In this document: in pieces, positions 39,642 to 47,241 of the stretch | Position numbering within the stretch: position 1 is the stretch's first letter | Layout of the letters: every line of letters begins with the position of its first letter | From: Candidatus Allofournierella merdigallinarum | GTDB lineage: Bacteria > Bacillota > Clostridia > Oscillospirales > Ruminococcaceae | DNA: 57,444 bases | Direction: 5' to 3' | NCBI GenBank assembly: GCA_019117205.1 | Contig: DXAC01000060.1 | Span: 1-57,444 of the forward strand | Notes under the pieces: generated by a model | Databases searched by the model: none | Seen by the model: only the letters and a program-made list of their open reading frames with translations | Told to the model about the DNA's origin: nothing | Position numbers and translations under genes: made by a program

Positions 39642-40463
39642 TCATCCTTTCACGCCCCCGCTTGCCAGGCCGGCGATGAACTGCCGCTGGCCGACCAGAT
39701 ACACGAGGATCACCGGCACGCTGCCCAGCAGCGCCATCGCCATCATCATGTTCCACTCGAAAGACGCCTCCCCTTTCAACAGCGCGATGCCGATGGGGAA
39801 CGTCTTCAGCTCGTCCGAGCGCAACAGCGTGGTGGCAAAGATAAATTCGTTCCAGGCCAGAATAAACGTGTAGATCACCGCAGACATGATCCCCGGCCGG
39901 GCCACGGGAACGATGATCTGCCACAGGGTGCGCCATTCGCTTGCCCCGTCGATGCGCGCCGCGTCATCCAGCTCCGGGGAAATAGCGTTGAAGTGCCCCA
40001 CCATCATCACAATGGTGTAAGGCAACGCGAAAGAGATATACGCCAGTACAAGGCCCGTCCGGGTATCGTACAGGCCATATTCGACCATCAGGATGAAAAA
40101 CGGGATGACCAGCGTTACCTGCGGGATCGTCTGGGTGGCGATGATCGCACCGTTCAGCAGGCTCTTTCCGGGAAAAGAATACCGGCTCAGCGCATAGCCC
40201 GCCATGATCCCAAGGGCAATGGAGATCGCCGTTACCACCATGCCGTTCAGATAGCTGTTCAGAAAATATGTGAGGATGTCCGGGTCGGCCAGCACCTTTT
40301 GGTAGGCCTCCAGCGTAGGCGTGGCGGGCAGGATCCGCAGCGGGTTGCCAAACACCTCTCCGTTGGGGCGGAAAGACACACTCATCATCCAGAAAACAGG
40401 AAAGAAAACAAAAAGGCCGATGACCATCAGCAACAGGTAATTCACCAGCTTGTCCCGTTTCAT
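39642..40463 (-). CDS. Carbohydrate ABC transporter permease, MalG/UgpE type (CUT1)
   Basis: 273 aa from ATG 40463 (GGAGG 8 nt upstream); the longer frame to 40508 lacks a site. Six membrane helices; the N-terminal FFPVFWMMSVSF is typical, and the EAA loop LDDAARIDGASEWRTLWQI is intact. It is the first gene of the LacI-2 operon, preceded by an approximately 195-nt leader with two operators. The order MalG, binding protein, MalF is less usual than binding protein, MalF, MalG. Confidence 0.92.
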   Translation of the reverse strand: MKRDKLVNYLLLMVIGLFVFFPVFWMMSVSFRPNGEVFGNPLRILPATPTLEAYQKVLADPDILTYFLNSYLNGMVVTAISIALGIMAGYALSRYSFPGKSLLNGAIIATQTIPQVTLVIPFFILMVEYGLYDTRTGLVLAYISFALPYTIVMMVGHFNAISPELDDAARIDGASEWRTLWQIIVPVARPGIMSAVIYTFILAWNEFIFATTLLRSDELKTFPIGIALLKGEASFEWNMMMAMALLGSVPVILVYLVGQRQFIAGLASGGVKG

Positions 40464-40517
40464 CCTTGCATCCTCCGGTCTTTTTTCCCAGGCAGCGGCG
40501 CACTGCACGGCATTTTT

Positions 40518-40529
40518 TGAAACGTTTCA
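40518..40529. promoter_or_regulatory. LacI-2 operator O2, in the leader
   Basis: A perfect 12-bp palindrome TGAAACGTTTCA in the untranslated leader of the transporter operon, about 123 bp from the main operator. Confidence 0.8.
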
Positions 40530-40638
40530 TTTTTGTGGCAAAAAAATTAGCCGCTTTGGCCACTGTCCACTTGTAAACGCCGCGCCCGCCTGTGTTCCTC
40601 CGCCTTTTAGCGGAAAGAAAAAGAAGCCGGCGCGAGAT

Positions 40639-40654
40639 ATTGAAACGTTTCAAT
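40639..40654. promoter_or_regulatory. LacI-2 operator O1, at the start of transcription
   Basis: A perfect 16-bp palindrome ATTGAAACGTTTCAAT begins 13 bp downstream of the -10 hexamer, so a bound repressor would block initiation or early elongation. Confidence 0.87.
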
Positions 40655-40667
40655 CTTTCATGCCTTT

Positions 40668-40696
40668 ATTATAACCATTTCACGGCCTGTACACAA
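40668..40696 (-). promoter_or_regulatory. Promoter of the LacI-2 sugar operon
   Basis: TTGTGT (40696-40691), a 17-bp spacer and TATAAT (40673-40668). The gene-free stretch 40464-40830 otherwise holds the two operators, a long AT-rich leader and the terminator of the next unit. Confidence 0.8.
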
Positions 40697-40786
40697 GCTG
40701 TATTTTTTATAAATTTGTTTTTTGGTTTTTAGCTATTATGCCCATCTTCTCCCGGCATGGCCCAGGCCGGCCCGGCGCGGCAAGGC

Positions 40787-40819
40787 AAAACGCCCCCTGC
40801 CCGCGGCGGGCAGGGGGCG
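40787..40819 (-). terminator. Terminator of the permease/amidohydrolase operon
   Basis: A 13-bp perfect GC stem (40791-40803 with 40807-40819) is followed on the minus strand by TTTT at 40790-40787, 12 bp past the stop codon. Confidence 0.85.
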
Positions 40820-40830
40820 GGGCGCGGCGG

Positions 40831-42420
40831 TCAGATGGGGCGGGGGCGGCGCAGCGCCAGGCGCACCAGCTCCGCCAGGCTGCCGGTGTGGGGGCGCAGC
40901 CGGCGGCCGCGCACCACGGTGTACTCGGCCCTGGCGGTGGCCAGGAGCCCGGGCGAGGCGGTGGAGAGGTCGTGGGCGCAGACGAAAAAGCTGGCCTCCT
41001 TGCCCTCCTCCAGGGTGCCGGTGTCCCCCTGTTCGCCCAGCATCCTGGCGGGGTGGGCGGTGTAGGTGAGCAGCGCCTCGTAGGCGGTGAGCGACTGGTG
41101 GGGCAGGTAGAACTCCACCATGCCCAGCATCTGGGCAAAGGGGTCGATGGACTGCACCGGCGAATCGCTGGAGCCGCACAGGCACACCCCTGCCCGGACC
41201 AGCTCCCGCAGGGGCACCTGCCGGTCGATCACCTCCGGGCGCAAAAAACGCTCGTAGCTCTTTAAATACCGCTTGTCCAGCCAGGAAAAGCCGGGCTGCA
41301 CCGTGACGGCCAGCGGCAGGGCCTTGATCCGCTCCACGTCCTTTCGGCGGGGGAACTCGAAATGGTCCACCCGGTGGAGCGGCGCCCCGGGCGCCGGCGC
41401 GGGCAGGGCCTCATACAGGTCCAGGGCCTGGGAGATGGCCTCGGTGCCGATGGCGTGGCAGCTCAGCTGCACCCCCGCCGCCGCCGCCCGCTCCATGCGG
41501 GGGCGCCAGAAGTCCGCCGGGCGGTACAGGTGGCCGGCGTCGCCGCTGTTTTGATAGGGCACATCGAAAGCCGCGCTGCGGGAGCCCACCGAGCCGTCCA
41601 GCTCCCAGGCGCCGCAGCCGCCCATGCGGGGGCTCTTTTGCAGCGAAAAGAAAGGCCGCGCCTTTTCCCAGCTGGTGTACTCCGGGTAAAGGCGCACGTC
41701 GATCTCCATCCGGCGGGCCAGGAAAGCCAGCGCGCGGGTGAGCCAGTCGCGGCGCACGTCCTCGCTGCCGTCCAGCGCGCAGACCCGGGCGATGCCGAAG
41801 CCGGCACACTGGTCGGTGAAGCGGCCCAGCCCCCGGGACAGCACCCGGGGGCTCACCGTGCCGGCGATGTAGTGGGTCACCCGCCCCTGGATGGTCTCGT
41901 GGGCCTCGCCGGCGAACACCCCGTCGCCCGGGTCGTCCAGGCCCAGCGCCCCGATCAGGGCGGTGGACATGGCGCTGGAGTGGCCGTCGATGTTGTAGAC
42001 GATGGCCCGGCGGCCCCCCGTCCACTCGTCCAGCTCCCGCCGGGTGGGCAGCCGGCCCTCGGCGATGGCGGAGGCCACATAGCCAGTGGCCACCACCAGG
42101 CCGTCGCCCGGGTTTTCCGCGCACCAGCGGCGCACCCGCTGCTCCACCCCCGCCAGGTCGGCGGGGGCCAGCCGCCCGCTTTCCACCGTGCAGACGGCGA
42201 AGCTGCCGGCCGCCATGACGATGCTCTCCAGCAGATGCAGATGGCTGTCGGTGAGGGCGGGAAAGACGTGCATCCCGTGCAGGTCCACCCGGCGGACGCG
42301 GCCGGCGGGGGGCGTATCCCCCAGCCAGACCACCCGGCCCTTTTCCACCGCCATGGCGGAAAAGACCTCGTCCGGCGCGCGCAGGGTGTGGATGTGCCCG
42401 TTGTAATAGATCGTTTTCAT
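40831..42420 (-). CDS. Metal-dependent amidohydrolase, YtcJ-like
   Basis: 529 aa from ATG 42420, which overlaps the permease stop (ATGA). Amidohydrolase superfamily 3: VFPALTDSHLHLLES (the HxH metal pair), YNIDGHSSAMST, a long barrel with QLSCHAIGTEAI and LHRVDHFEFP, and the late Asp in CLCGSSDSPVQSIDPF, followed by HPARMLGEQGDTGTLEEGKEASF closing the beta-sandwich. Such enzymes hydrolyse amides, ureas or lactams; most, including YtcJ, have no proven substrate. The cotranscribed amino-acid-type permease suggests an imported N-acyl or cyclic amide. Confidence 0.87.
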   Translation of the reverse strand: MKTIYYNGHIHTLRAPDEVFSAMAVEKGRVVWLGDTPPAGRVRRVDLHGMHVFPALTDSHLHLLESIVMAAGSFAVCTVESGRLAPADLAGVEQRVRRWCAENPGDGLVVATGYVASAIAEGRLPTRRELDEWTGGRRAIVYNIDGHSSAMSTALIGALGLDDPGDGVFAGEAHETIQGRVTHYIAGTVSPRVLSRGLGRFTDQCAGFGIARVCALDGSEDVRRDWLTRALAFLARRMEIDVRLYPEYTSWEKARPFFSLQKSPRMGGCGAWELDGSVGSRSAAFDVPYQNSGDAGHLYRPADFWRPRMERAAAAGVQLSCHAIGTEAISQALDLYEALPAPAPGAPLHRVDHFEFPRRKDVERIKALPLAVTVQPGFSWLDKRYLKSYERFLRPEVIDRQVPLRELVRAGVCLCGSSDSPVQSIDPFAQMLGMVEFYLPHQSLTAYEALLTYTAHPARMLGEQGDTGTLEEGKEASFFVCAHDLSTASPGLLATARAEYTVVRGRRLRPHTGSLAELVRLALRRPRPI

Positions 42421-43556
42421 ACCGTCACCACATTTCCCACCGCCATCAGCAGATAGGCCAGCACGATGGCGGCCTGCACCGCGCCGCCGCCCCAGCGTCC
42501 CAGCAGGCTTGGCCCGGCCTCGGCGCGGCAGCGGCGGTAGGCGGGCACCACCAGCAGGGCGATGAGGATGGCGATGAGTCCCCCCGCCAGCCGCATGAAT
42601 TCCAGAAAGCCCCCCAGCCCCAGAAAGGTCATGGCCAGCGAGGGCGCGGTGGCCACCAGCCAGCAGGGGCCCCGGCCCCAGTGGAGCTGCTCCGCCACGA
42701 TGTCCGCCAGGGCCAGGGAGATGGACCAGTAGGTGGTGAGCATGGCCAGCACGGTGAACACGGAGCCCACCAGCTCCGCCCAGCTGCCGATGCCCCGGCT
42801 CCAGCCGATCATGGCCACCTCGGTGACCTCGGTGGACGCCAGCAGGGCGCACACGGTGATCACCAGGATCAGCACGAAGTTGTTCAGTATGCCCAGAAAC
42901 ACCGCTTTTTTGATCTTCGCCCCGTCGCCGCCCAGGCCGGCGGTGGCCTGGGGCACCGAGAAGAAAGCGGAAAAGGCGAACATCGCCAGGCCGAAATAGG
43001 CCAGAGCCTGGTTGAGGCTGCCGGGTGCCAGGGGCAGCGGGTTGCGTATGTTCGCCAGCGAGCAGACGGCCAGCAGGGCCACCAGCGCGAAGATGAGCCC
43101 CACCGCCAGCTTTTCGCTGATCCCCACCGCCTTGAGGCCGAAGAGCACCACGCTGGCGGCCACCGCGTAGAACAGCAGCCGGGCGGCCCAGTCGCCCAGG
43201 CCCAGCAGGGCGCAGAGGATCTCCGCCGCGCCGGAGATGTAGGCGGCCAGGTTGGTGAAGAGCACCAGGGCCATCACCACAAAAAAGCCGGCGGTGAGGG
43301 GCTTTTGGAAGCGCCCGTGGAACACATATTTGGAAAAGACGCCGATGATCTGGGCGTCCGGCCCGCTCTTCACCGCAAGCTCCGCGATCATGCAGTGGAG
43401 CGCCACGCTGGCCGCGAACGCCGCCAGCAGGATGAGCAGGCTCATGGGCAGGCCGTTTTTTGCCGCCAGCCAGGGCATGGCCAGCACGCCCCCGCCGATG
43501 CCGTAGCCGGTGATGATGCAGGCGGCCTCCCACACGGTAAGTTGTTTTTCTTTCAC
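42417..43556 (-). CDS. Amino acid permease (aromatic/HAAAP-like, AAAP superfamily)
   Basis: 379 aa from the GTG at 43556, 9 nt after GGGAGG; the upstream frame is GC noise. About 11 membrane helices. The opening WEAACIITGYGIGGGVLAMPWLA matches the unwound first helix (GxGxGxLAMP) of AAAP/HAAAP transporters such as tryptophan/tyrosine and serine permeases. FGLAMFAFSAFFSVPQATAGL is the conserved helix 5-6 region. First gene of a two-gene operon with the YtcJ-like hydrolase, with its own promoter at 43602-43630. Substrate unknown. Confidence 0.83.
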   Translation of the reverse strand: MKEKQLTVWEAACIITGYGIGGGVLAMPWLAAKNGLPMSLLILLAAFAASVALHCMIAELAVKSGPDAQIIGVFSKYVFHGRFQKPLTAGFFVVMALVLFTNLAAYISGAAEILCALLGLGDWAARLLFYAVAASVVLFGLKAVGISEKLAVGLIFALVALLAVCSLANIRNPLPLAPGSLNQALAYFGLAMFAFSAFFSVPQATAGLGGDGAKIKKAVFLGILNNFVLILVITVCALLASTEVTEVAMIGWSRGIGSWAELVGSVFTVLAMLTTYWSISLALADIVAEQLHWGRGPCWLVATAPSLAMTFLGLGGFLEFMRLAGGLIAILIALLVVPAYRRCRAEAGPSLLGRWGGGAVQAAIVLAYLLMAVGNVVTV

Positions 43557-43601
43557 ATCTCTTCCTCCCTGCCCGCCGGCCCCGCGCCGGCAGGCACCCC
43601 T

Positions 43602-43630
43602 ATTATGCCATACCGGGGCGCAAAGCACAA
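43602..43630 (-). promoter_or_regulatory. Promoter of the permease/amidohydrolase operon
   Basis: TTGTGC (43630-43625), a 17-bp spacer and CATAAT (43607-43602), divergent from and directly next to the promoter of the cysteine-rich gene. Confidence 0.6.
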
Positions 43631-43639
43631 CACCCGCCC

Positions 43640-43668
43640 TTGACGGGCCGGCGCGGGGCATATTATAG
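43640..43668 (+). promoter_or_regulatory. Promoter of the cysteine-rich protein gene
   Basis: TTGACG (43640-43645), a 17-bp spacer and TTATAG (43663-43668), 56 bp upstream of the start. Confidence 0.55.
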
Positions 43669-43724
43669 TGAAAGGGGGCCGCCGGCCCCCTTTCGAGGAG
43701 ATCTGCAAGGAAAGGGACACGTCC

Positions 43725-43997
43725 ATGGAACGAAACTACGCCTACTTCGCCCACCGCCAGTGCGAATTCTTCCCCTGCCACAAGGGGGCGGACCCGGAGA
43801 ACTTCAACTGTCTGTTCTGCTACTGCCCCCTGTACGCCCTGGGCGACGGGTGCGGCGGCAGCTTCACCCGCCTGGAGAACGGCGTCAAGGACTGCTCCGG
43901 CTGCCTGTTCCCCCACCGACGGGAGAACTACGACGCGGTGCTTGCCCGCTTCGGCGAGCCGGCGGCGCTGACGGCCCGGCGGCAGCCGGGCCGGTGA
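43725..43997 (+). CDS. Cysteine-rich small domain protein (putative metal-binding)
   Basis: 90 aa from ATG 43725, after GGAAAGG. The order of conserved residues, YAYFAHRQCEFFPCHKG, FNCLFCYCPLYALGDGCGG and VKDCSGCLFPHRRENY, is that of the cysteine-rich small domain family (nine cysteines plus His). In clostridia and archaea it is found near cobalamin genes and is thought to bind metal; its function is unproven. It is one of only two plus-strand genes here and stands alone between a promoter and a bidirectional terminator. Confidence 0.85.
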   Translation: MERNYAYFAHRQCEFFPCHKGADPENFNCLFCYCPLYALGDGCGGSFTRLENGVKDCSGCLFPHRRENYDAVLARFGEPAALTARRQPGR

Positions 43998-44111
43998 CGC
44001 CGCGCCAAAACGGAAAAGCACGGTCCGGGGCCCCGTTGGGGCTTTGGGCCGCGTTTTGTCCCGCGCCGGTCCCGGGCAAACGCCCGGGCCGGGAAAAGCG
44101 GCGTCTGCGCG

Positions 44112-44145
44112 AAAAGGGCCCTTCCCCGTTGGGAAGGGCCCTTTT
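44112..44145. terminator. Bidirectional terminator between convergent genes
   Basis: AAAAGGGCCCTTCCC (44112-44126) pairs perfectly with 44131-44145, flanked by A and T runs. It serves both the cysteine-rich gene and the leftward ABC operon ending at 44168. Confidence 0.9.
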
Positions 44146-44167
44146 GTGTTTCAGCCGGCAGCCGGTA

Positions 44168-45223
44168 TCACGGCACCAGCTCGTTGATGGCGGCCACGGC
44201 AAAGGTATCCTCGTAGATGTCCTCGATGGTCAGGTCGCCCTCCACATTTTCCGCCTGGGTGGCGCGCAGGTTGGTGAGCATGTTCACAAAGGCCTCGGTG
44301 GTGTAGTACTCCTTGAACTCCTCGCCGGTGGGGAACACCACGTCGGGGAGCTGGGCGGTGAGCTCATTGGTGGCCTGCTGGGCGTAGGTGGACGCATAGG
44401 CGCAAGCCTGGTCGGGGTTCTCCGCCCGGTAGATCTGCGCCTTGGTAAGCGCGGTCACGAACCGCTGGGCAACATCCGGGTTTTTCTCAATGTAATCCTT
44501 GTTGGCGATCCAGGTGCTGGGGAACGCGTACTCGGGGTAGGTCTGGTTGTCCGCCAGCACCGTGCCGCCGTCGCCCAGGGCCTCCAGCAGGCTGGTGGCG
44601 GCGGGCTTCCACACCGCCCAGGCGTCGATGCTGGTGTCGTTGTAGGTGGAGGGGATGTTGTCGTTGGCGATGTTCATGATCTTCACATCGTTCGCCGTCA
44701 GCCCGTTCTCCTGCAAGGCGACCAGCAGCAGGGTGTAGCCGGCAGCGCCCTCCTGCACCGCGATGGTCTTGCCTTTCAGGTCGGCGATGGAGCTGATGCC
44801 GGTGCGGGCGATGATCTGCTCGGTGAGCGCCAGGTTGTCCAGGGCGATGATGTCCACCTGGCCGCTGAACGCCAGCCAGGCGGCGCCGCTGCCGATGAAG
44901 CCGAACTCAGCCTGGTTGGCCACCATGGCCGCCACCTCCGGCGGGCCGGAGGTGTACATCTGCAGGTTCACGTTGAGGTTCTGCTCCTCGAAGAACCCCT
45001 GGGTGATGGCGGTGGCCACCGCGGTGGAACCGCCGATGGTGGGATGGTAGATCACGTTGATGGTGGCCTCCTCCGGCTCGGCCTCTGCCGGCTCGGAGGC
45101 GGAGGTGCTGGCCGGCGTAGAGGCCGGCGTGGAGGCCGGCGTGGAGGCTGGCGTGGATCCGCAGCCGGCGAACAGGCTGACCGACATCGCCAGCGCAAGA
45201 GTCAGGGCAACAAGTTTTTTCAT
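44168..45223 (-). CDS. ABC transporter substrate-binding lipoprotein, NMT1/SsuA type (second system)
   Basis: 351 aa from ATG 45223, 9 nt after AAAGGATG; an ATG three codons earlier lies too close to that site. Signal peptide with lipobox LFAGC, then a TPAS-repeat linker encoded by a 12-bp tandem repeat (45111-45158). The mature part INVIYHPTIGGSTAVATAITQGFFEEQNLNV, NQAEFGFIGSGAAWL and LKGKTIAVQEGAAGYTLLLVAL is the NMT1/THI5-like fold (these lie at about residues 55-165). It resembles the 9717-10790 protein in order and motifs. It is the last gene of the ROK-controlled operon and is the receptor for the permease and ATPase at its start. Confidence 0.88.
   Translation of the reverse strand: MKKLVALTLALAMSVSLFAGCGSTPASTPASTPASTPASTSASEPAEAEPEEATINVIYHPTIGGSTAVATAITQGFFEEQNLNVNLQMYTSGPPEVAAMVANQAEFGFIGSGAAWLAFSGQVDIIALDNLALTEQIIARTGISSIADLKGKTIAVQEGAAGYTLLLVALQENGLTANDVKIMNIANDNIPSTYNDTSIDAWAVWKPAATSLLEALGDGGTVLADNQTYPEYAFPSTWIANKDYIEKNPDVAQRFVTALTKAQIYRAENPDQACAYASTYAQQATNELTAQLPDVVFPTGEEFKEYYTTEAFVNMLTNLRATQAENVEGDLTIEDIYEDTFAVAAINELVP
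45111..45158 (-). repeat. 12-bp tandem repeat, four copies, in the lipoprotein linker
   Basis: Four diverged copies of a GCCGGCGTGGAG unit encode Thr-Pro-Ala-Ser repeats just after the lipidated Cys, a flexible spacer to the membrane anchor. Confidence 0.85.
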
Positions 45224-45274
45224 GGGTTTCATCCTTTCTGTGCGATAATTTTAAAGGCTTGCGCCTTTTCGTCT

Positions 45275-46153
45275 TCAAAGATAGGTCCGCAGCCGCCGCA
45301 TCTGGAGATCCAGCCCGCGGCGCACCTTTTCGGGGTCGCACTCGTAGCGGCAGTCCTCCTGCTCGAAGCTCAGATCCAGCAGCGGGCTGGGCAGCCGCTT
45401 CACCGCTTCCATAAACCGGTGCCAGTTGATCTCGCCGTTGCCGATCACGGTGTGCCGCCACCACTGGTTCTCGTCGAAGCCCCGCTCCTTGGCGGTGTTG
45501 TGGAGGATGCCCACCTGACCCAGCTTGTCCATATACAGCCGGGTGTCCTTGAGATGGATGTGGTGGATCCTGTCCGCGTAGTGCTCCATGGGCTCGTACA
45601 CGTCGATGAACTGCCACACGAAATGGCTGGCGTCGTAGCACAGGCCCAGGGCCTGGTCGGGGATGTTGCGGAAGATCAGCTCCCAGAGATAGGGCGAGGT
45701 GGCGATGTTCCGGTACATGGGGCAGTTCTCCAGGCAGAGGACAAGCCCCAGCTCCTTGGCCCTGTCCACGGCCCGGTGCAGGAACTCCAGCACCGGCTCC
45801 AGGCTTTTCGTGGGGTCGCAGCCGCCCGCGTCCGGGATGGACAGCCGCTTGCTGATGCCGGTGGAACAGATCATCTTTTTCGCGCCGATCTCGCTGGCGA
45901 ACTCCATCCGCCGGAACAGCTCCTGCTGCTCCCGGGCGGCCAGTTCCTGGTCGTCGTCGATAAAATTGCGGCAGTAGATCATGGCGGCCACCGGCAGCTC
46001 GCCGCTCACCCTGGCAAAGGTCTCCCGCTCCAGCGGGATGCCCGGCCCCAGCTCCACACAGTCAAAGCCGGACTCCCGGGCCCAGCGGGCGATCCGGACG
46101 ATATCGGTGACGCCGCTCCACACATAGGCGTTGGTGTGAAAACCGATCCTCAT
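45275..46153 (-). CDS. Sugar-phosphate isomerase/epimerase (xylose-isomerase-like TIM barrel)
   Basis: 292 aa from ATG 46153, which overlaps the oxidoreductase stop (ATGA). The barrel shows the usual metal ligands: Glu in LVLCLENCPMYRN, Asp and His in LGLCYDASHFVWQF, His in HIHLKDTRLY and Glu in LDLSFEQED; IGFHTNAYVWSG is the first strand. Such enzymes work in inositol and keto-sugar catabolism, usually paired with a Gfo/Idh/MocA dehydrogenase as here. The reaction is unknown. Confidence 0.85.
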   Translation of the reverse strand: MRIGFHTNAYVWSGVTDIVRIARWARESGFDCVELGPGIPLERETFARVSGELPVAAMIYCRNFIDDDQELAAREQQELFRRMEFASEIGAKKMICSTGISKRLSIPDAGGCDPTKSLEPVLEFLHRAVDRAKELGLVLCLENCPMYRNIATSPYLWELIFRNIPDQALGLCYDASHFVWQFIDVYEPMEHYADRIHHIHLKDTRLYMDKLGQVGILHNTAKERGFDENQWWRHTVIGNGEINWHRFMEAVKRLPSPLLDLSFEQEDCRYECDPEKVRRGLDLQMRRLRTYL

Positions 46154-47199
46154 GTCGCCACCTCCTGGGTCCGGCCGGTGCGGGCCGCTTCCTCCGCCGC
46201 GAAGAGCACCCGCTCCACATACAGCCCCTGGGACAGGTCCGGGATGTCCGAGCGGTCGCCCTCGATGCCGTCCAGGAACGCGCTGGTCTCTCCGTAGAAC
46301 CAGCCGTCGAAGAATTTCTGGGGCTCCACCGCCACCTCGGTCACGCCGCCCTTGTAGCAGCCCTGGGGATCCTTTTCCCACAGCAGCACCTTGTCGGGGC
46401 TGCGCAGGCTGACCTGGAGCATCCCGCCCTGCCCCGCCATCAGCAGCATGATGTCGTCCTGGCCCACACGGCTCACCGTGTAGCTGCCCAGGCCGTTGGG
46501 GCCGTTGGCGGTGAAAACAGCCGCGTCGTCGTTCTCCACCGGCTGCGGGCTGCCGTCGGCGCCCGCGCGCTGCTTGATAAAGGTGTCCAGCTGGCAGGTC
46601 ACCGTGTCGTAGCGCTGCTGCGCCACATACAGGGCCAGGTCAACCAGGTGGCTGCCGAAGTCGCCCAGCGCCCCGCTGCCGGACAGCGCCCGCACCATCC
46701 GCCACTCCAGCGGGTTTTGGGGGTTTGCCAGCCGCTTGCCGCCGGTCCAGGCGGTGAACGTGTAGATCCTGCCAAGCTGCTCCCGCACCAGCTTTTTGGC
46801 CAGGCGCACGGGGTTCGCGTACCGGTAGACCATGCCGATCATGCTGCAGCTGCCGGTTTGCCGGGCAAGCGCCGCCAGCTCCTCGCACTCCTCCAGCCGG
46901 ATGGCCATCGGCTTTTCCAGCAGCAGGTGCCGCCCCGCCTTTAGGGCCTGTTTGCCGTGGGGGTAGTGGAACCGGTTGGGCGTACACAGGTCCACCGCGT
47001 CGCAGTTTTCCAGCAGCTCCTCGTAGGAATCGCACACCCGGGCGTTCAGCCCATGGTCCGTCACCCACTTCTCGGCGGCGGGCCGGTTCACGTCGTACAC
47101 GGCGCTGATGACACAGCGGGCGTCCCGCTTGTAGCCCTCCGCGTGAAAGTGGGCGATGGACACGGTGGCGCCCACCCCCACGAGCCCGATTCGGATCAT
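46150..47199 (-). CDS. Gfo/Idh/MocA-family oxidoreductase
   Basis: 349 aa from ATG 47199, 6 nt after GAGGTG; a GTG at 47208 is possible. Rossmann opening IRIGLVGVGATVSIAHFHAEGY (GxGxxx form), AVDLCTPNRFHYPHGKQALKAG, LLLEKPMAIRLEE with the diagnostic EKP, and GDFGSHLVDLALYV with the catalytic-site His region. The NAD(P)-dependent family oxidises or reduces sugars and cyclitols. It lies in the middle of the ROK operon between the ABC ATPase and the isomerase, and probably performs the first redox step on the imported compound. Confidence 0.88.
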   Translation of the reverse strand: MIRIGLVGVGATVSIAHFHAEGYKRDARCVISAVYDVNRPAAEKWVTDHGLNARVCDSYEELLENCDAVDLCTPNRFHYPHGKQALKAGRHLLLEKPMAIRLEECEELAALARQTGSCSMIGMVYRYANPVRLAKKLVREQLGRIYTFTAWTGGKRLANPQNPLEWRMVRALSGSGALGDFGSHLVDLALYVAQQRYDTVTCQLDTFIKQRAGADGSPQPVENDDAAVFTANGPNGLGSYTVSRVGQDDIMLLMAGQGGMLQVSLRSPDKVLLWEKDPQGCYKGGVTEVAVEPQKFFDGWFYGETSAFLDGIEGDRSDIPDLSQGLYVERVLFAAEEAARTGRTQEVAT

Positions 47200-47241
47200 T
47201 TCAAACACCTCTTTCCTTTTTGCCTGGCGCAGCGCGCTTTG

